From an uncultured Prevotellaceae bacterium (GTDB taxonomy: Bacteria > Bacteroidota > Bacteroidia > Bacteroidales > Bacteroidaceae), in NCBI GenBank assembly GCA_946186505.1, contig CAMHNI010000007.1:61608-125607 (forward strand): a DNA stretch of 64,000 bases, read 5' to 3'. The notes under the pieces are model-generated. The model worked only from the letters and a program-made list of their open reading frames with translations, was not told the origin of the DNA and did not search any database. Shown in pieces: positions 1-8,263 of this stretch (within the stretch, counting starts at the first letter, position 1; each line of letters opens with the position of its first letter). A program made the translations under genes and the position numbers.

Positions 1-2
1 AG

Positions 3-1310
3 CTGATGAAGACCCTCACGGATGCTAGCCAGAAGCTGCAGAGCGGCGCTGCCGCTGCCGAGGTCGTCCGCAAGGCTCAGTCACAGACGCCCTATATAGG
101 CTTCCCTGTCACCAAGAGCGCCCTGCCTTCTGACATCGCCCAGCGCATCGACTCGATGGCTGTCGGTCAGACTACGGCTCCGTTCGAGACCTCTATGGAC
201 AATACCCTCAATGTGGTGAAGCTCATCAGCAAGCAGCAGTTGCCCGACTCTATCGAGTACCGCATGATTGCTGTGGTAGGCGACAGCCCCGAGGCCATCC
301 AGAAGCGTGCTGACAGCATCTACACCGCCCTGAAGGCTGGTGCCCCCTTCGACTCCATCGCCAAGAAGTACGGTCAGAAGGGTGACAAGCAGTGGCTTGT
401 CTCCAACCAGTACCAGAGCCAGACCACACTCGATGCCGACACCAAGACGTATCTGACAACGCTCAACACCATGGGCGCCGGTGAGATGAAAAACCTGCAG
501 TTCTCACAGAACAATATCATTGCTCAGGTCACTGACCGCCGCAGCATGGTGACCAAGTACGACGTGGCTATTATCAAGCATACCATTGACTTCTCGAAGG
601 ACACCTATAGCGAGGCTTACAACAAGTTTGCCCAGTTCGTCAGCGAGAACCAGACCATCCAAGCTCTTGAGGCCAATGCCGGGAAGTTCGGCTTCAAGGT
701 CAGCGAGCGTCCCAACATGACCAATGCTGAGCACAATGTGGCCGGCATCCGTGCTACCCGTGAGGCAATGAAGTGGATTTTCGATGCCAAGCCCGGCGAT
801 GTCAGCCCGCTGTACGAGTGCGGTTCCAACGACCACCTGCTTGTGGTTGCCCTCAACAAGGTTAACCCCATTGGCTATCGTGACCTCGATGGCGTGCGTG
901 ACATGCTGACTGCTGAGGTGCTCAGCGATAAGAAGTTCGACATGCTCAAGGGTAAGTTCGACGGTGTGAAGAGTATTGCCGACGCTCAGGCCAAGGGTGC
1001 CAAGGTTGACACGGTGAAGCACATCACCTTCGGTGCTCCTGTCTTCGTCCAGGCCACAGGTACGTCGGAGCCCGCCCTTGCCGGTGCTGTCGCATCTGCC
1101 AAGGTTGGTTCATTCCACGCTGCTCCCGTGAAGGGTAAGGGTGGTGTCTTCGTCTTCCAGGTGATTGACGAGACCAAGCCTGAGACAGCTGTTGATGCCA
1201 AGACTGTAGAGACCCAGCTCAAGCAGCAGGCCATGCAGGCCGCAGGCCGCTTCATGCAGGAGCTTTACCAGAAGGCTGGTGTTGTCGATAAGCGCTACCT
1301 CTTCTTCTAA
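3..1310 (+). CDS. Peptidylprolyl isomerase (SurA/PpiD-like), 5'-truncated by window start
   Basis: Open frame runs to the window edge; SurA-like repeats (PPIase-like segments 'IEYRMIAVVGDSPEAIQKRADSIYTALKAGAPFDSIAKKYG'). Confidence 0.75.
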   Translation: MMKTLTDASQKLQSGAAAAEVVRKAQSQTPYIGFPVTKSALPSDIAQRIDSMAVGQTTAPFETSMDNTLNVVKLISKQQLPDSIEYRMIAVVGDSPEAIQKRADSIYTALKAGAPFDSIAKKYGQKGDKQWLVSNQYQSQTTLDADTKTYLTTLNTMGAGEMKNLQFSQNNIIAQVTDRRSMVTKYDVAIIKHTIDFSKDTYSEAYNKFAQFVSENQTIQALEANAGKFGFKVSERPNMTNAEHNVAGIRATREAMKWIFDAKPGDVSPLYECGSNDHLLVVALNKVNPIGYRDLDGVRDMLTAEVLSDKKFDMLKGKFDGVKSIADAQAKGAKVDTVKHITFGAPVFVQATGTSEPALAGAVASAKVGSFHAAPVKGKGGVFVFQVIDETKPETAVDAKTVETQLKQQAMQAAGRFMQELYQKAGVVDKRYLFF

Positions 1311-1334
1311 GATTTTAAGGATAAGATTCAATAG

Positions 1335-1366
1335 ACGCGGGTTCATATTTATGGATCCGCGTTTTT
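1335..1366 (+). terminator. Rho-independent terminator after PPIase gene
   Basis: acgcgg...ccgcgt hairpin followed by TTTTTCTTT. Confidence 0.7.
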
Positions 1367-1470
1367 CTTTACTTTTAGGGCCATCGCCCGACATAATATC
1401 CTTTGTGTCCCGGTTTTATCCCGTACTAAGAAAAGTCGTTCATCGCACGTTTATTGTCGGGGAAATAAAA

Positions 1471-1495
1471 AAGAGTCCGATAGAATCGGACTCTT
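1471..1495 (-). terminator. Terminator for the tRNA-Met transcript
   Basis: aagagtccgat-aga-atcggactctt perfect hairpin; read on minus strand it is followed by TTTTTTATTT. Confidence 0.8.
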
Positions 1496-1498
1496 GAG

Positions 1499-1571
1499 TT
1501 GCGGAGGCAGGACTCGAACATGCGACCTCCAGGTTATGAGCCTGGCGAGCTACCAACTGCTCCACTCCGCG
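1499..1571 (-). tRNA. tRNA-Met(CAT), initiator type
   Basis: 73-nt cloverleaf: CGCGGAG TG GAGC AGTTGGTA GCTC G CCAGG CTCATAA CCTGG AGGTC GCATG TTCGAGT CCTGC CTCCGCA A; C1:A72 mismatch and A11:U24 are initiator hallmarks; CCA not encoded. Confidence 0.92.
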
Positions 1572-1605
1572 ATGTAATTCTGAGGTATTCCCCTCTTTGC
1601 GGGTG

Positions 1606-1613
1606 CAAAGGTA
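1606..1613 (-). promoter_or_regulatory. Bacteroidetes-type -7 box TACCTTTG upstream of tRNA-Met
   Basis: caaaggta on plus strand = TACCTTTG on minus strand. Confidence 0.65.
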
Positions 1614-1677
1614 CGACTTTTTTTCCATTCCAACAAATTTTCATGCTCTTTTTTTTGGTCATGTCAAATAAAAGGGG

Positions 1678-1685
1678 TAATTTTG
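1678..1685 (+). promoter_or_regulatory. -7 box TAATTTTG upstream of TetR regulator
   Basis: Matches TAnnTTTG, 28 bp before the ATG at 1713. Confidence 0.65.
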
Positions 1686-1712
1686 CACACGATACTATCA
1701 ATGTGCAATTAT

Positions 1713-2306
1713 ATGTCTGTATCTAAGACGAGACAATTGCTGGTGGATGTTGCCCGCCAGCTATTTGCCAAGCAAGGGCTGGAAAACACGACGATGAACG
1801 ACATTGCGCTCGCGTCGGGTAAAGGGCGTCGCACGCTCTATACCTATTTCAAGTCGAAGGAAGAAATCTACAATGCTGTTATCGAGAGTGAGCTTGAACG
1901 GCTTAGTGATAAGCTTGACGAGGTGGCAGCCAAGAAGATCCGTCCGCAGGACAAAGTCATCGAACTGATTTATACCCACCTGAGCATGATTCGTGAGACG
2001 GTGGTGCGTAATGGTAACCTGCGTGCAGAATTCTTCCGTAACATCTGGAGAGTGGAGAATGTGCGCAAGAACTTCGACGATGCCGAGATAGACCTCTTCC
2101 GTAAGGTCTATACCGAGGGGAAGGCCGACGGCGAGTTTGACATAGACAATGTTGAGCTGGTCGCTGACATCACGCACTATTGCATCAAGGGACTTGAAGT
2201 TCCATACATCTACGGACGCATAGCTCACGGCATGACCGAAGAGGCCACCAAGCCGCAAGTGGCCAAAGTTGTCTATGGTGCACTGGGCAAGCTGAATAAA
2301 AAGTAA
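1713..2306 (+). CDS. TetR/AcrR family transcriptional regulator
   Basis: N-terminal HTH 'TRQLLVDVARQLFAKQGLENTTMNDIALASGKGRRTLYTYFKSKEEIYNAV'; start chosen at internal ATG after the promoter box. Confidence 0.9.
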   Translation: MSVSKTRQLLVDVARQLFAKQGLENTTMNDIALASGKGRRTLYTYFKSKEEIYNAVIESELERLSDKLDEVAAKKIRPQDKVIELIYTHLSMIRETVVRNGNLRAEFFRNIWRVENVRKNFDDAEIDLFRKVYTEGKADGEFDIDNVELVADITHYCIKGLEVPYIYGRIAHGMTEEATKPQVAKVVYGALGKLNKK

Positions 2307-2331
2307 AAACACTTAATATAATTTATAAGAA

Positions 2332-3069
2332 ATGGGATTATTAGAAGGAAAGACAGCGCTCATAACGGGTGCTGCACGCGGTATCGGAAAAGCTATCGCG
2401 CTGAAGTTTGCTGAGGAAGGTGCCAACATTGCTTTCACCGACCTTGAAGTAAATGAAGAGACGGAAGCGGAAATCGCTGCCAAGGGTGTCAAAGCCAAGA
2501 GCTACGCCTCAAATGCCGCAGACTTTGCACAGACAGAGGAGGTGGTGAAACAGGTAAAGGAAGAGTTTGGAAGCGTTGACATCCTGGTCAACAATGCCGG
2601 TATCACCAAGGACGGTCTGATGCTACGTATGACCGAACAGCAGTGGGATGCCGTGATTGCCGTCAACCTGAAGTCGGCCTTTAACTTCATCCATGCCTGT
2701 GTGCCTGTCATGATGCGCCAGCGTGGCGGTTCGATTATCAACATGGCCTCTGTCGTTGGTGTTCATGGTAATGCTGGTCAGGCCAACTATGCCGCTTCGA
2801 AGGCAGGCCTGATAGCCTTGGCCAAGAGTATCGGTCAGGAGATGGGTCCCAAGGGTATTCGTGCCAATGCCATTGCTCCTGGATTCATTGAGACCGCGAT
2901 GACAGCCCAGTTGCCTGAGGAGATTCGCGAGCAGTGGAAACAGAAAATTCCCCTCCGTCGTGGCGGCACTGTTGACGACATCGCCTCTTGTGCCGTGTTC
3001 CTGGCCAGTGACATGTCAAGCTACATCAGCGGACAAGTCATACAGGTGGATGGCGGTATGAATATGTAA
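2332..3069 (+). CDS. fabG: 3-oxoacyl-[acyl-carrier-protein] reductase
   Basis: SDR family: TGAARGIG, NNAG, YAASKAG motifs; FabG-like C-terminus. Confidence 0.93.
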   Translation: MGLLEGKTALITGAARGIGKAIALKFAEEGANIAFTDLEVNEETEAEIAAKGVKAKSYASNAADFAQTEEVVKQVKEEFGSVDILVNNAGITKDGLMLRMTEQQWDAVIAVNLKSAFNFIHACVPVMMRQRGGSIINMASVVGVHGNAGQANYAASKAGLIALAKSIGQEMGPKGIRANAIAPGFIETAMTAQLPEEIREQWKQKIPLRRGGTVDDIASCAVFLASDMSSYISGQVIQVDGGMNM

Positions 3070-3074
3070 AGATA

Positions 3075-3110
3075 AAAATGAGGGTGTGCACTGCACACCC
3101 TCATTTTTTT
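3075..3110 (+). terminator. Bidirectional terminator between convergent fabG and porin
   Basis: aaaaTGAGGGTGTGCA-c-TGCACACCCTCAttttttt perfect 12-bp hairpin with A tract and T tract on either side. Confidence 0.85.
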
Positions 3111-3129
3111 ACCCAGAAAGCACGTCAGG

Positions 3130-4164
3130 TCAGAAGCGGAAGTCAAGTTCTACATCTACGAAGTTGTAGTCATGGTTAGCCAGTGAGCGGTCGTTGACAC
3201 GGGCGTACTCGGCGTTGAGCTGAAGCTTCGGGGTGAAGAAGTAGTTGAGACCAGCTTCGTACATGGTCTTGGCAGAGCCCCATTCCTTGGCCTTGCGGTA
3301 GGTCTGGTAGCGGGCCTTGGCGTGGAGCTTGGACTTGATGACGGGTACGATACCGAAGGCATACCAGCCGTCGGCCTTGTCGCCTAACGAGGTATCAGCA
3401 CCCATTCCCTGTGAGTGCAGGTACTCGGCACGGAAGGTGTACTCGTTTTTGTCGTACTCGGCAGAGATGGCGTAGCGGTTCTTCTCGCCCACGGCAGCAC
3501 GGCTGCCTGTCCATCCGAAGGCACCGATACGAACGCCTGCAATGGGCATGACCCACAGGCCACCGATGACATCCTTGCGGTTGTCGGCATCCTTGGAGTT
3601 GATACCCTCACCGTTATAGACACCCACCTGATAGTGCAGCAGCCGCCGTCCTGCGGCGTTGGGGAAGAGGTCACCCTGCACCTGCAGACCGATGTCGCGG
3701 CCACCCGAGGATTTCTCGCCAGTGCGGTCGCCGAAGCCCGAGAGGGCGTTGATGACGTTTGCGTATGAGTACCAGCCTTGTGTGATGGGGTGGGTGGGAT
3801 TCTCGAAGGTAAAGGCCCGCTTGAACTGTCCAGCTTTTATCTTAAACTCCTTGTATTTGGCCCATTCAGTGTAGAGATCAACGAGTTGTACGGTAGGCTC
3901 GCCGGGGCCCTTGACGTTAGTGCCCTGAATCTGGGCACGCCAGTCGAAGTCGCCAATCTTGCCGTCGAGGATGAAACGTGCCAGACGTAGGTTGATGCTG
4001 TTGGTGTGGTTGTCCTCAGGATCCTGTGCCTGATACTGGATCATGCCGTATCCGCTGAACTTGATGTTCTTCACCCACTGGGGCACTTCAACGGTAGTCT
4101 TGTTTTCTTGTGCATTGACGATCAATGCGAAAGCCATGAGGCTCAATGCTAATAGTCTTCTCAT
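3130..4164 (-). CDS. Phosphate-selective porin O/P-like outer-membrane porin
   Basis: Signal peptide, 'IKFSGYGMIQYQ', 'LRLARFILDGKIGDFDWRAQIQ', terminal 'FVDVELDFRF'. Confidence 0.8.
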   Translation of the reverse strand: MRRLLALSLMAFALIVNAQENKTTVEVPQWVKNIKFSGYGMIQYQAQDPEDNHTNSINLRLARFILDGKIGDFDWRAQIQGTNVKGPGEPTVQLVDLYTEWAKYKEFKIKAGQFKRAFTFENPTHPITQGWYSYANVINALSGFGDRTGEKSSGGRDIGLQVQGDLFPNAAGRRLLHYQVGVYNGEGINSKDADNRKDVIGGLWVMPIAGVRIGAFGWTGSRAAVGEKNRYAISAEYDKNEYTFRAEYLHSQGMGADTSLGDKADGWYAFGIVPVIKSKLHAKARYQTYRKAKEWGSAKTMYEAGLNYFFTPKLQLNAEYARVNDRSLANHDYNFVDVELDFRF

Positions 4165-4169
4165 AGTCG

Positions 4170-5636
4170 TTATCGTTTGGTTAGTAAAACAACATTTTCC
4201 ACATGGGGGGTATGGGGGAACATATCGACGGGTTGTACGGCCGTTACACGGTAGGTCTCGTCGAGCATCTGCAGGTCACGGGCCTGTGTGGCGGGATTGC
4301 AACTGACATATACGATGCGCTGTGGCGCTGCACGCAGGATAGTTCTCACTACGTCGGGATGCATACCGGCGCGTGGCGGGTCGGTGATGATGACATCGGG
4401 CTGTCCGTGCTGCAGGATGAAGTCATCGCTCAGTACGTCCTTCATATCACCGGCATAGAACAGTGTGTTGGTAATGCCGTTGATCTCGGAGTTCACCTTA
4501 GCATCCTCAATAGCCTCGGGCACGTACTCGATGCCGATGACTTGACGGGCTCTCTTGGCTACGAAGTTGGCAATGGTTCCTGTGCCCGTATAGAGGTCAT
4601 AGATCAGAGGCTTATTACCCCCATTGGCCTCATCAGCTCCATTACCATCAGCCTTAAATGCAAACTCGCGGACGACGCTGTAGAGGTGGTAGGCCTGCTC
4701 GGTATTCGTTTGGTAGAACGACTTCGGTCCAACCTTGAATCGGAGATCCTCCATCAGTTCGAAGATGTGGTCGGTACCCTTGAAGGTCAGTATCTGCTGG
4801 TCGCCGATGGTGTCGTTGCACTTCTGGTTGTCCAAGTAGAGCAACGACGTGATTTTCGGGAATTTATCGGCTATGTGTTGCAGCAGTGCTTTAGCCTCCT
4901 GTTCACCTCCTGTTTCGTCATAGTGGAACTGGAAGATGACCATCAGTTCGCCGCTCTGTGAGTTGCGGAAGATGACATCGCGGAGCAGTCCCACCTGTGC
5001 CCTGAGGTCGAAGAACGTCAATCCTTGCTTGATGGCGTAGTCGCGTATCTCGTTGCGTATCTCGTTGTGCAGGTCATCCATGAGCCAGCATTTCTCTATT
5101 GGCAGAATCTTGTCGAATGCTCCCGTGATATGGAAGCCGATGGCGGGCACATCCTTCAGGCTCTGGCTCTCATCCTTGGGTAGCGTTTCAATCTGCTCTT
5201 TCGTCAGGTAGCGTTTGTTGGCGCATCCGAAATCAAGCTTGTTACGGTATTCCTGTGTCTTGACGCTACCGAGGATGGGACGGAATTCTGGTAGTTCGAC
5301 CTTGCCGATGCGAGTCAGCTGGTCAAAGACCTGCTGCTGTTTCATGTGTAGCTGCGCGTCGTAGGGCAGGTTCTGCCATTTGCAGCCTCCGCAGACGCCG
5401 AAGTGCTGACAGAAAGGGGTAGCGCGTACATCGCTGTATTTGATGAATCTGACCACCTCGCCCTCGGCATAGGAGTGCTTCTTGCGCCGTATCTGTACGT
5501 CGCAGACGTCGCCGGGGACGCAGAAGGGTACGAACACCACGAGGTCGTTCCAGTGCAGCAGACATTTGCCCTCGGCGGCTGTCGCCTCAATGGTCACCCT
5601 TTCGAGCAGGGGTAGTGGTTTCTTGTTTCTTGCCAT
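4170..5636 (-). CDS. rlmD: 23S rRNA (uracil-5-)-methyltransferase, RumA/RlmD family
   Basis: TRAM-like N-terminus, CGGCKWQ Fe-S motif, YDLYTGTGTIANF SAM motif, DPPRAGMHPD, VSCNPATQARD. Confidence 0.92.
   Translation of the reverse strand: MARNKKPLPLLERVTIEATAAEGKCLLHWNDLVVFVPFCVPGDVCDVQIRRKKHSYAEGEVVRFIKYSDVRATPFCQHFGVCGGCKWQNLPYDAQLHMKQQQVFDQLTRIGKVELPEFRPILGSVKTQEYRNKLDFGCANKRYLTKEQIETLPKDESQSLKDVPAIGFHITGAFDKILPIEKCWLMDDLHNEIRNEIRDYAIKQGLTFFDLRAQVGLLRDVIFRNSQSGELMVIFQFHYDETGGEQEAKALLQHIADKFPKITSLLYLDNQKCNDTIGDQQILTFKGTDHIFELMEDLRFKVGPKSFYQTNTEQAYHLYSVVREFAFKADGNGADEANGGNKPLIYDLYTGTGTIANFVAKRARQVIGIEYVPEAIEDAKVNSEINGITNTLFYAGDMKDVLSDDFILQHGQPDVIITDPPRAGMHPDVVRTILRAAPQRIVYVSCNPATQARDLQMLDETYRVTAVQPVDMFPHTPHVENVVLLTKR
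4617..4643 (-). repeat. 9-bp tandem minisatellite (AATGRGRCC-like) x3 inside rlmD
   Basis: Coding strand AATGGAGCT GATGAGGCC AATGGGGGT, translated N-G-A/D-E-A/N-G-G. Confidence 0.75.
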
Positions 5637-5657
5637 ATAATTCTTTTGTTCAGGTAA

Positions 5658-5693
5658 AAAACCGCCTCCGTCAGCATGGGTTGACGGGGGCGG
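5658..5693 (-). terminator. Terminator downstream of the exonuclease gene
   Basis: Minus strand aaccgcccccgtcaacccatgctgacggaggcggtt followed by TTTT. Confidence 0.75.
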
Positions 5694-5713
5694 TTATGTT
5701 TACGACGCTCTTC

Positions 5714-6532
5714 TTAGCGCAACGCCTGCGCTTCACGCAGGCGTATGCGTGTAAGTACTTGCTTGGTGTTGTATGTGAAGTCACCTCCGAGTATCCAGCT
5801 GTAGTAGCCGGGGTCGAAGCGCAGTACGTCACTGACGGGCTTGCCTTTGTGCTTGCCGAAGTTGAACACTTCTGTACGCACGCCGTTGACCTCTTGCCAG
5901 ACGATGCGTCCCGCGAAATCGACATTGTCGTTCACCTTTGAGAACTCTGCCAGCATGTCCATATCGTTGTCGAGCACCTTCTCGGGGTCTTCGTTGGCTC
6001 CCGGGGCGTATTTGTCGAGTTCGCCCATGAGCACCCTATAGGTGGCCTCGGTGTCCTGGTCGGCGCGGTGGGCTTCGAAGTCGTCCTCCATGTTCCGTCC
6101 GCAATAGAACTTATAGGCGGCAGCCAGGTTGCGGCGCTCCATCTTGTGGAATATGGTCTGGGCATCGATGAGACGACATTTCGAGAAGTCGAAGTCGATG
6201 CCTGCCCTCAGGAACTCCTCTGCCAACAGAGGTACGTCGAAATGGTTGGAGTTGAAACCGGCAATGTCGCTGCCGGTGAAGACCGTGTTCAGCTTGGCGG
6301 CCAGTTGCTTGAAGGTGTGCTTGTCTTTAACATCCTCGTTAGAGATGCCTGTCAGTTCTGTGATCTTGGGTTCGATGGGGCGCTCTGGGTTTATCAGTTC
6401 GTCCCCCCGTTCTTCGTGGCCGTCCGGATATACCTTAATATATGAAAGCTGTATGACCCGGTCTTTCACCAGGTCGAGTCCAGTAGTCTCCAGGTCGAAG
6501 ATGACCAGCGGTTTTTTCAGGTTCAGTTTCAT
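5714..6532 (-). CDS. DnaQ-like 3'-5' exonuclease with C-terminal DUF3820-like domain
   Basis: 'LVIFDLETTGLDLVKDRVIQLSYIKV', 'AHRADQDTEAT'; C-terminal 'FGKHKGKPVSDVLRFDPGYYSWILGGDF'. Confidence 0.88.
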   Translation of the reverse strand: MKLNLKKPLVIFDLETTGLDLVKDRVIQLSYIKVYPDGHEERGDELINPERPIEPKITELTGISNEDVKDKHTFKQLAAKLNTVFTGSDIAGFNSNHFDVPLLAEEFLRAGIDFDFSKCRLIDAQTIFHKMERRNLAAAYKFYCGRNMEDDFEAHRADQDTEATYRVLMGELDKYAPGANEDPEKVLDNDMDMLAEFSKVNDNVDFAGRIVWQEVNGVRTEVFNFGKHKGKPVSDVLRFDPGYYSWILGGDFTYNTKQVLTRIRLREAQALR

Positions 6533-6541
6533 TGTTTTGTC

Positions 6542-7666
6542 TTAGTCATTGATCAGCATGGGCATCATCAGCATCAGCACATCCTGGTTCTCAGGCTGCT
6601 CTGACGGCAGTACCAGGCCGGCACGGCTGGGATCGGCCAGCAGGATGATGACCTCTGAACAGTCGAAGTTGCTCAGCACCTCGATGAACGACGACCCCTT
6701 GAAACCGATGCTCATAGGCTGGCCGTTGTAGTCACAGGTCATGCGTTCGGTAGCCGTCTTTGAGAAATCGTAGTCCTCGGCATCGAGCTGCAGCATGGAA
6801 CCTTCAACATGGAAGCGGATGAGGTTGCTGGAGTCGTTGGCGAAGGGTTGGACGCGGCGCAGGGCAGCCAACAGACCGTTGCGGTCGGCACGCAGTTCGT
6901 TGGGATTGTTCTGTGGAATGACGGAGTTGTAGTTGGGGTAGCGTCCTTCGATAAGTCGGCACTGGATGATTCCGTCGCCGTAGTTAATCTCTGCGTTGCG
7001 GTCATCAAAGCGGATGATGACATCGCCGCCGTCCTTGCCAAGGAGGTTCTTCAGCAGCGAGGCAGGCTTTTTGGGCAGGATGAACGAGGCGGGCTGGTCG
7101 CTCTTGATGGTGAAAATCTTGTTGCGCACCAGCTTATGTCCATCGGAGGCCACTACGGCCAGACAGTCGGGTGTGAGATCGAAATAGATACCGTTCATCA
7201 CGGGGCGCAACTCGTCCTGAGCTGTTGCGAAGATGCTGCGGTTGATATTCTCGCTCAGCATCTGGTTGCTGATGACAATGGACGAAGCGCTGTCGCCAAC
7301 ACTCTGAGTCACAGGGAACTCGTCGGCATTCTCGATGGGCAACGAGAAGAGACCGTTCTGGTAATTAATCTTAGCTATGTTGGTCTGTTGGTCAACATCG
7401 AAGGTGATGGGCTGTTCTGATATGCCCTTAACGGCTTCCAGCAGGTCGTGGTTACCGATGGCAAAGCGTCCGTCACTATCACTCTCGGCCAGTGCCACTG
7501 TGGTCTGCATGGTGTTTTCACTGTCAGAAGCTGTCAGGTTCAGCGTTTGTCCGCTGACGTCAAAGACGAAGTCACCAAGAATAGGCAGGGCGTTTTTACT
7601 GTTGATAACTTTCGAGAGTGCGACGAGCTTTGCGCTCAGTGCAGTGCTTGATACTGTAAATCTCAT
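6542..7666 (-). CDS. dnaN: DNA polymerase III beta subunit (sliding clamp)
   Basis: MRFTVSSTALSAKLVALSKVINSKNALPILGDF... and C-terminal '...MLMMPMLIND'; start set at the internal ATG downstream of the promoter box. Confidence 0.95.
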   Translation of the reverse strand: MRFTVSSTALSAKLVALSKVINSKNALPILGDFVFDVSGQTLNLTASDSENTMQTTVALAESDSDGRFAIGNHDLLEAVKGISEQPITFDVDQQTNIAKINYQNGLFSLPIENADEFPVTQSVGDSASSIVISNQMLSENINRSIFATAQDELRPVMNGIYFDLTPDCLAVVASDGHKLVRNKIFTIKSDQPASFILPKKPASLLKNLLGKDGGDVIIRFDDRNAEINYGDGIIQCRLIEGRYPNYNSVIPQNNPNELRADRNGLLAALRRVQPFANDSSNLIRFHVEGSMLQLDAEDYDFSKTATERMTCDYNGQPMSIGFKGSSFIEVLSNFDCSEVIILLADPSRAGLVLPSEQPENQDVLMLMMPMLIND

Positions 7667-7700
7667 AATATTGCGGTTTTTGTTTCTTCTAAATTGACCA

Positions 7701-7708
7701 CAAAGATA
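7701..7708 (-). promoter_or_regulatory. -7 box TATCTTTG upstream of dnaN
   Basis: caaagata on plus strand, 35 bp before the dnaN ATG. Confidence 0.65.
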
Positions 7709-7770
7709 CAAAAATCTGCGTGATTAGAAAAATTTATGCCTAAAAATTCTGCTTTTCAAACTATTTTTAG

Positions 7771-7778
7771 TACTTTCG
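7771..7778 (+). promoter_or_regulatory. -7 box-like TACTTTCG upstream of DUF3127 gene
   Basis: One mismatch to TAnnTTTG, upstream of the ATG at 7822. Confidence 0.4.
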
Positions 7779-7821
7779 CAGTCGCAAATCGCTTAAATCA
7801 ACAATTTAATACATTAATAAT

Positions 7822-8244
7822 ATGGATTTAACAGGAAGAATAATTGCTATTATGCAGCCCCGCAGTGGAGTCTCTGCTCGCACGGGTAATCCTTGGATGA
7901 TGCAAGACTATGTGCTGGAAGTCCCCGGTACGTATCCCAAGCGCATGGTGTTTAACATTTTTGGTGAAGAACGTATCAAACAGTTTAATATCCAGCTGAA
8001 CGAGGATGTGACCGTCCAGTTCGACATTGATGCCCGTGAGTATCAGGGCCGCTGGTTCAATGACATCCGTGCCTTCAACATCGTCCGTGGCCAGGTGGCT
8101 CCTACCGTTGGTACGCCTGTCCCAGGTGTCGCTCCAGCACCCGGTACCACCCCGTTCCCTCCGCAGCAGCCTGTTTCGCAGAATGCCCCGTTCCCCCCGC
8201 AGGAACCCGCAACGGAAGGCTCTACCGACGACCTGCCATTCTGA
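7822..8244 (+). CDS. DUF3127 domain protein (OB-fold-like)
   Basis: 'MDLTGRIIAIMQPRSGVSARTGNPWMMQDYVLEV...FNDIRAFNIVRG' with a Pro-rich acidic tail ending DDLPF, like SSB tails. Confidence 0.8.
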   Translation: MDLTGRIIAIMQPRSGVSARTGNPWMMQDYVLEVPGTYPKRMVFNIFGEERIKQFNIQLNEDVTVQFDIDAREYQGRWFNDIRAFNIVRGQVAPTVGTPVPGVAPAPGTTPFPPQQPVSQNAPFPPQEPATEGSTDDLPF

Positions 8245-8263
8245 TGAGGCAGGGCCGACGGGC

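Noticed and set aside
4203-4961. 252-aa ORF antisense to rlmD
   Set aside because: Shadow ORF with no domain signature.
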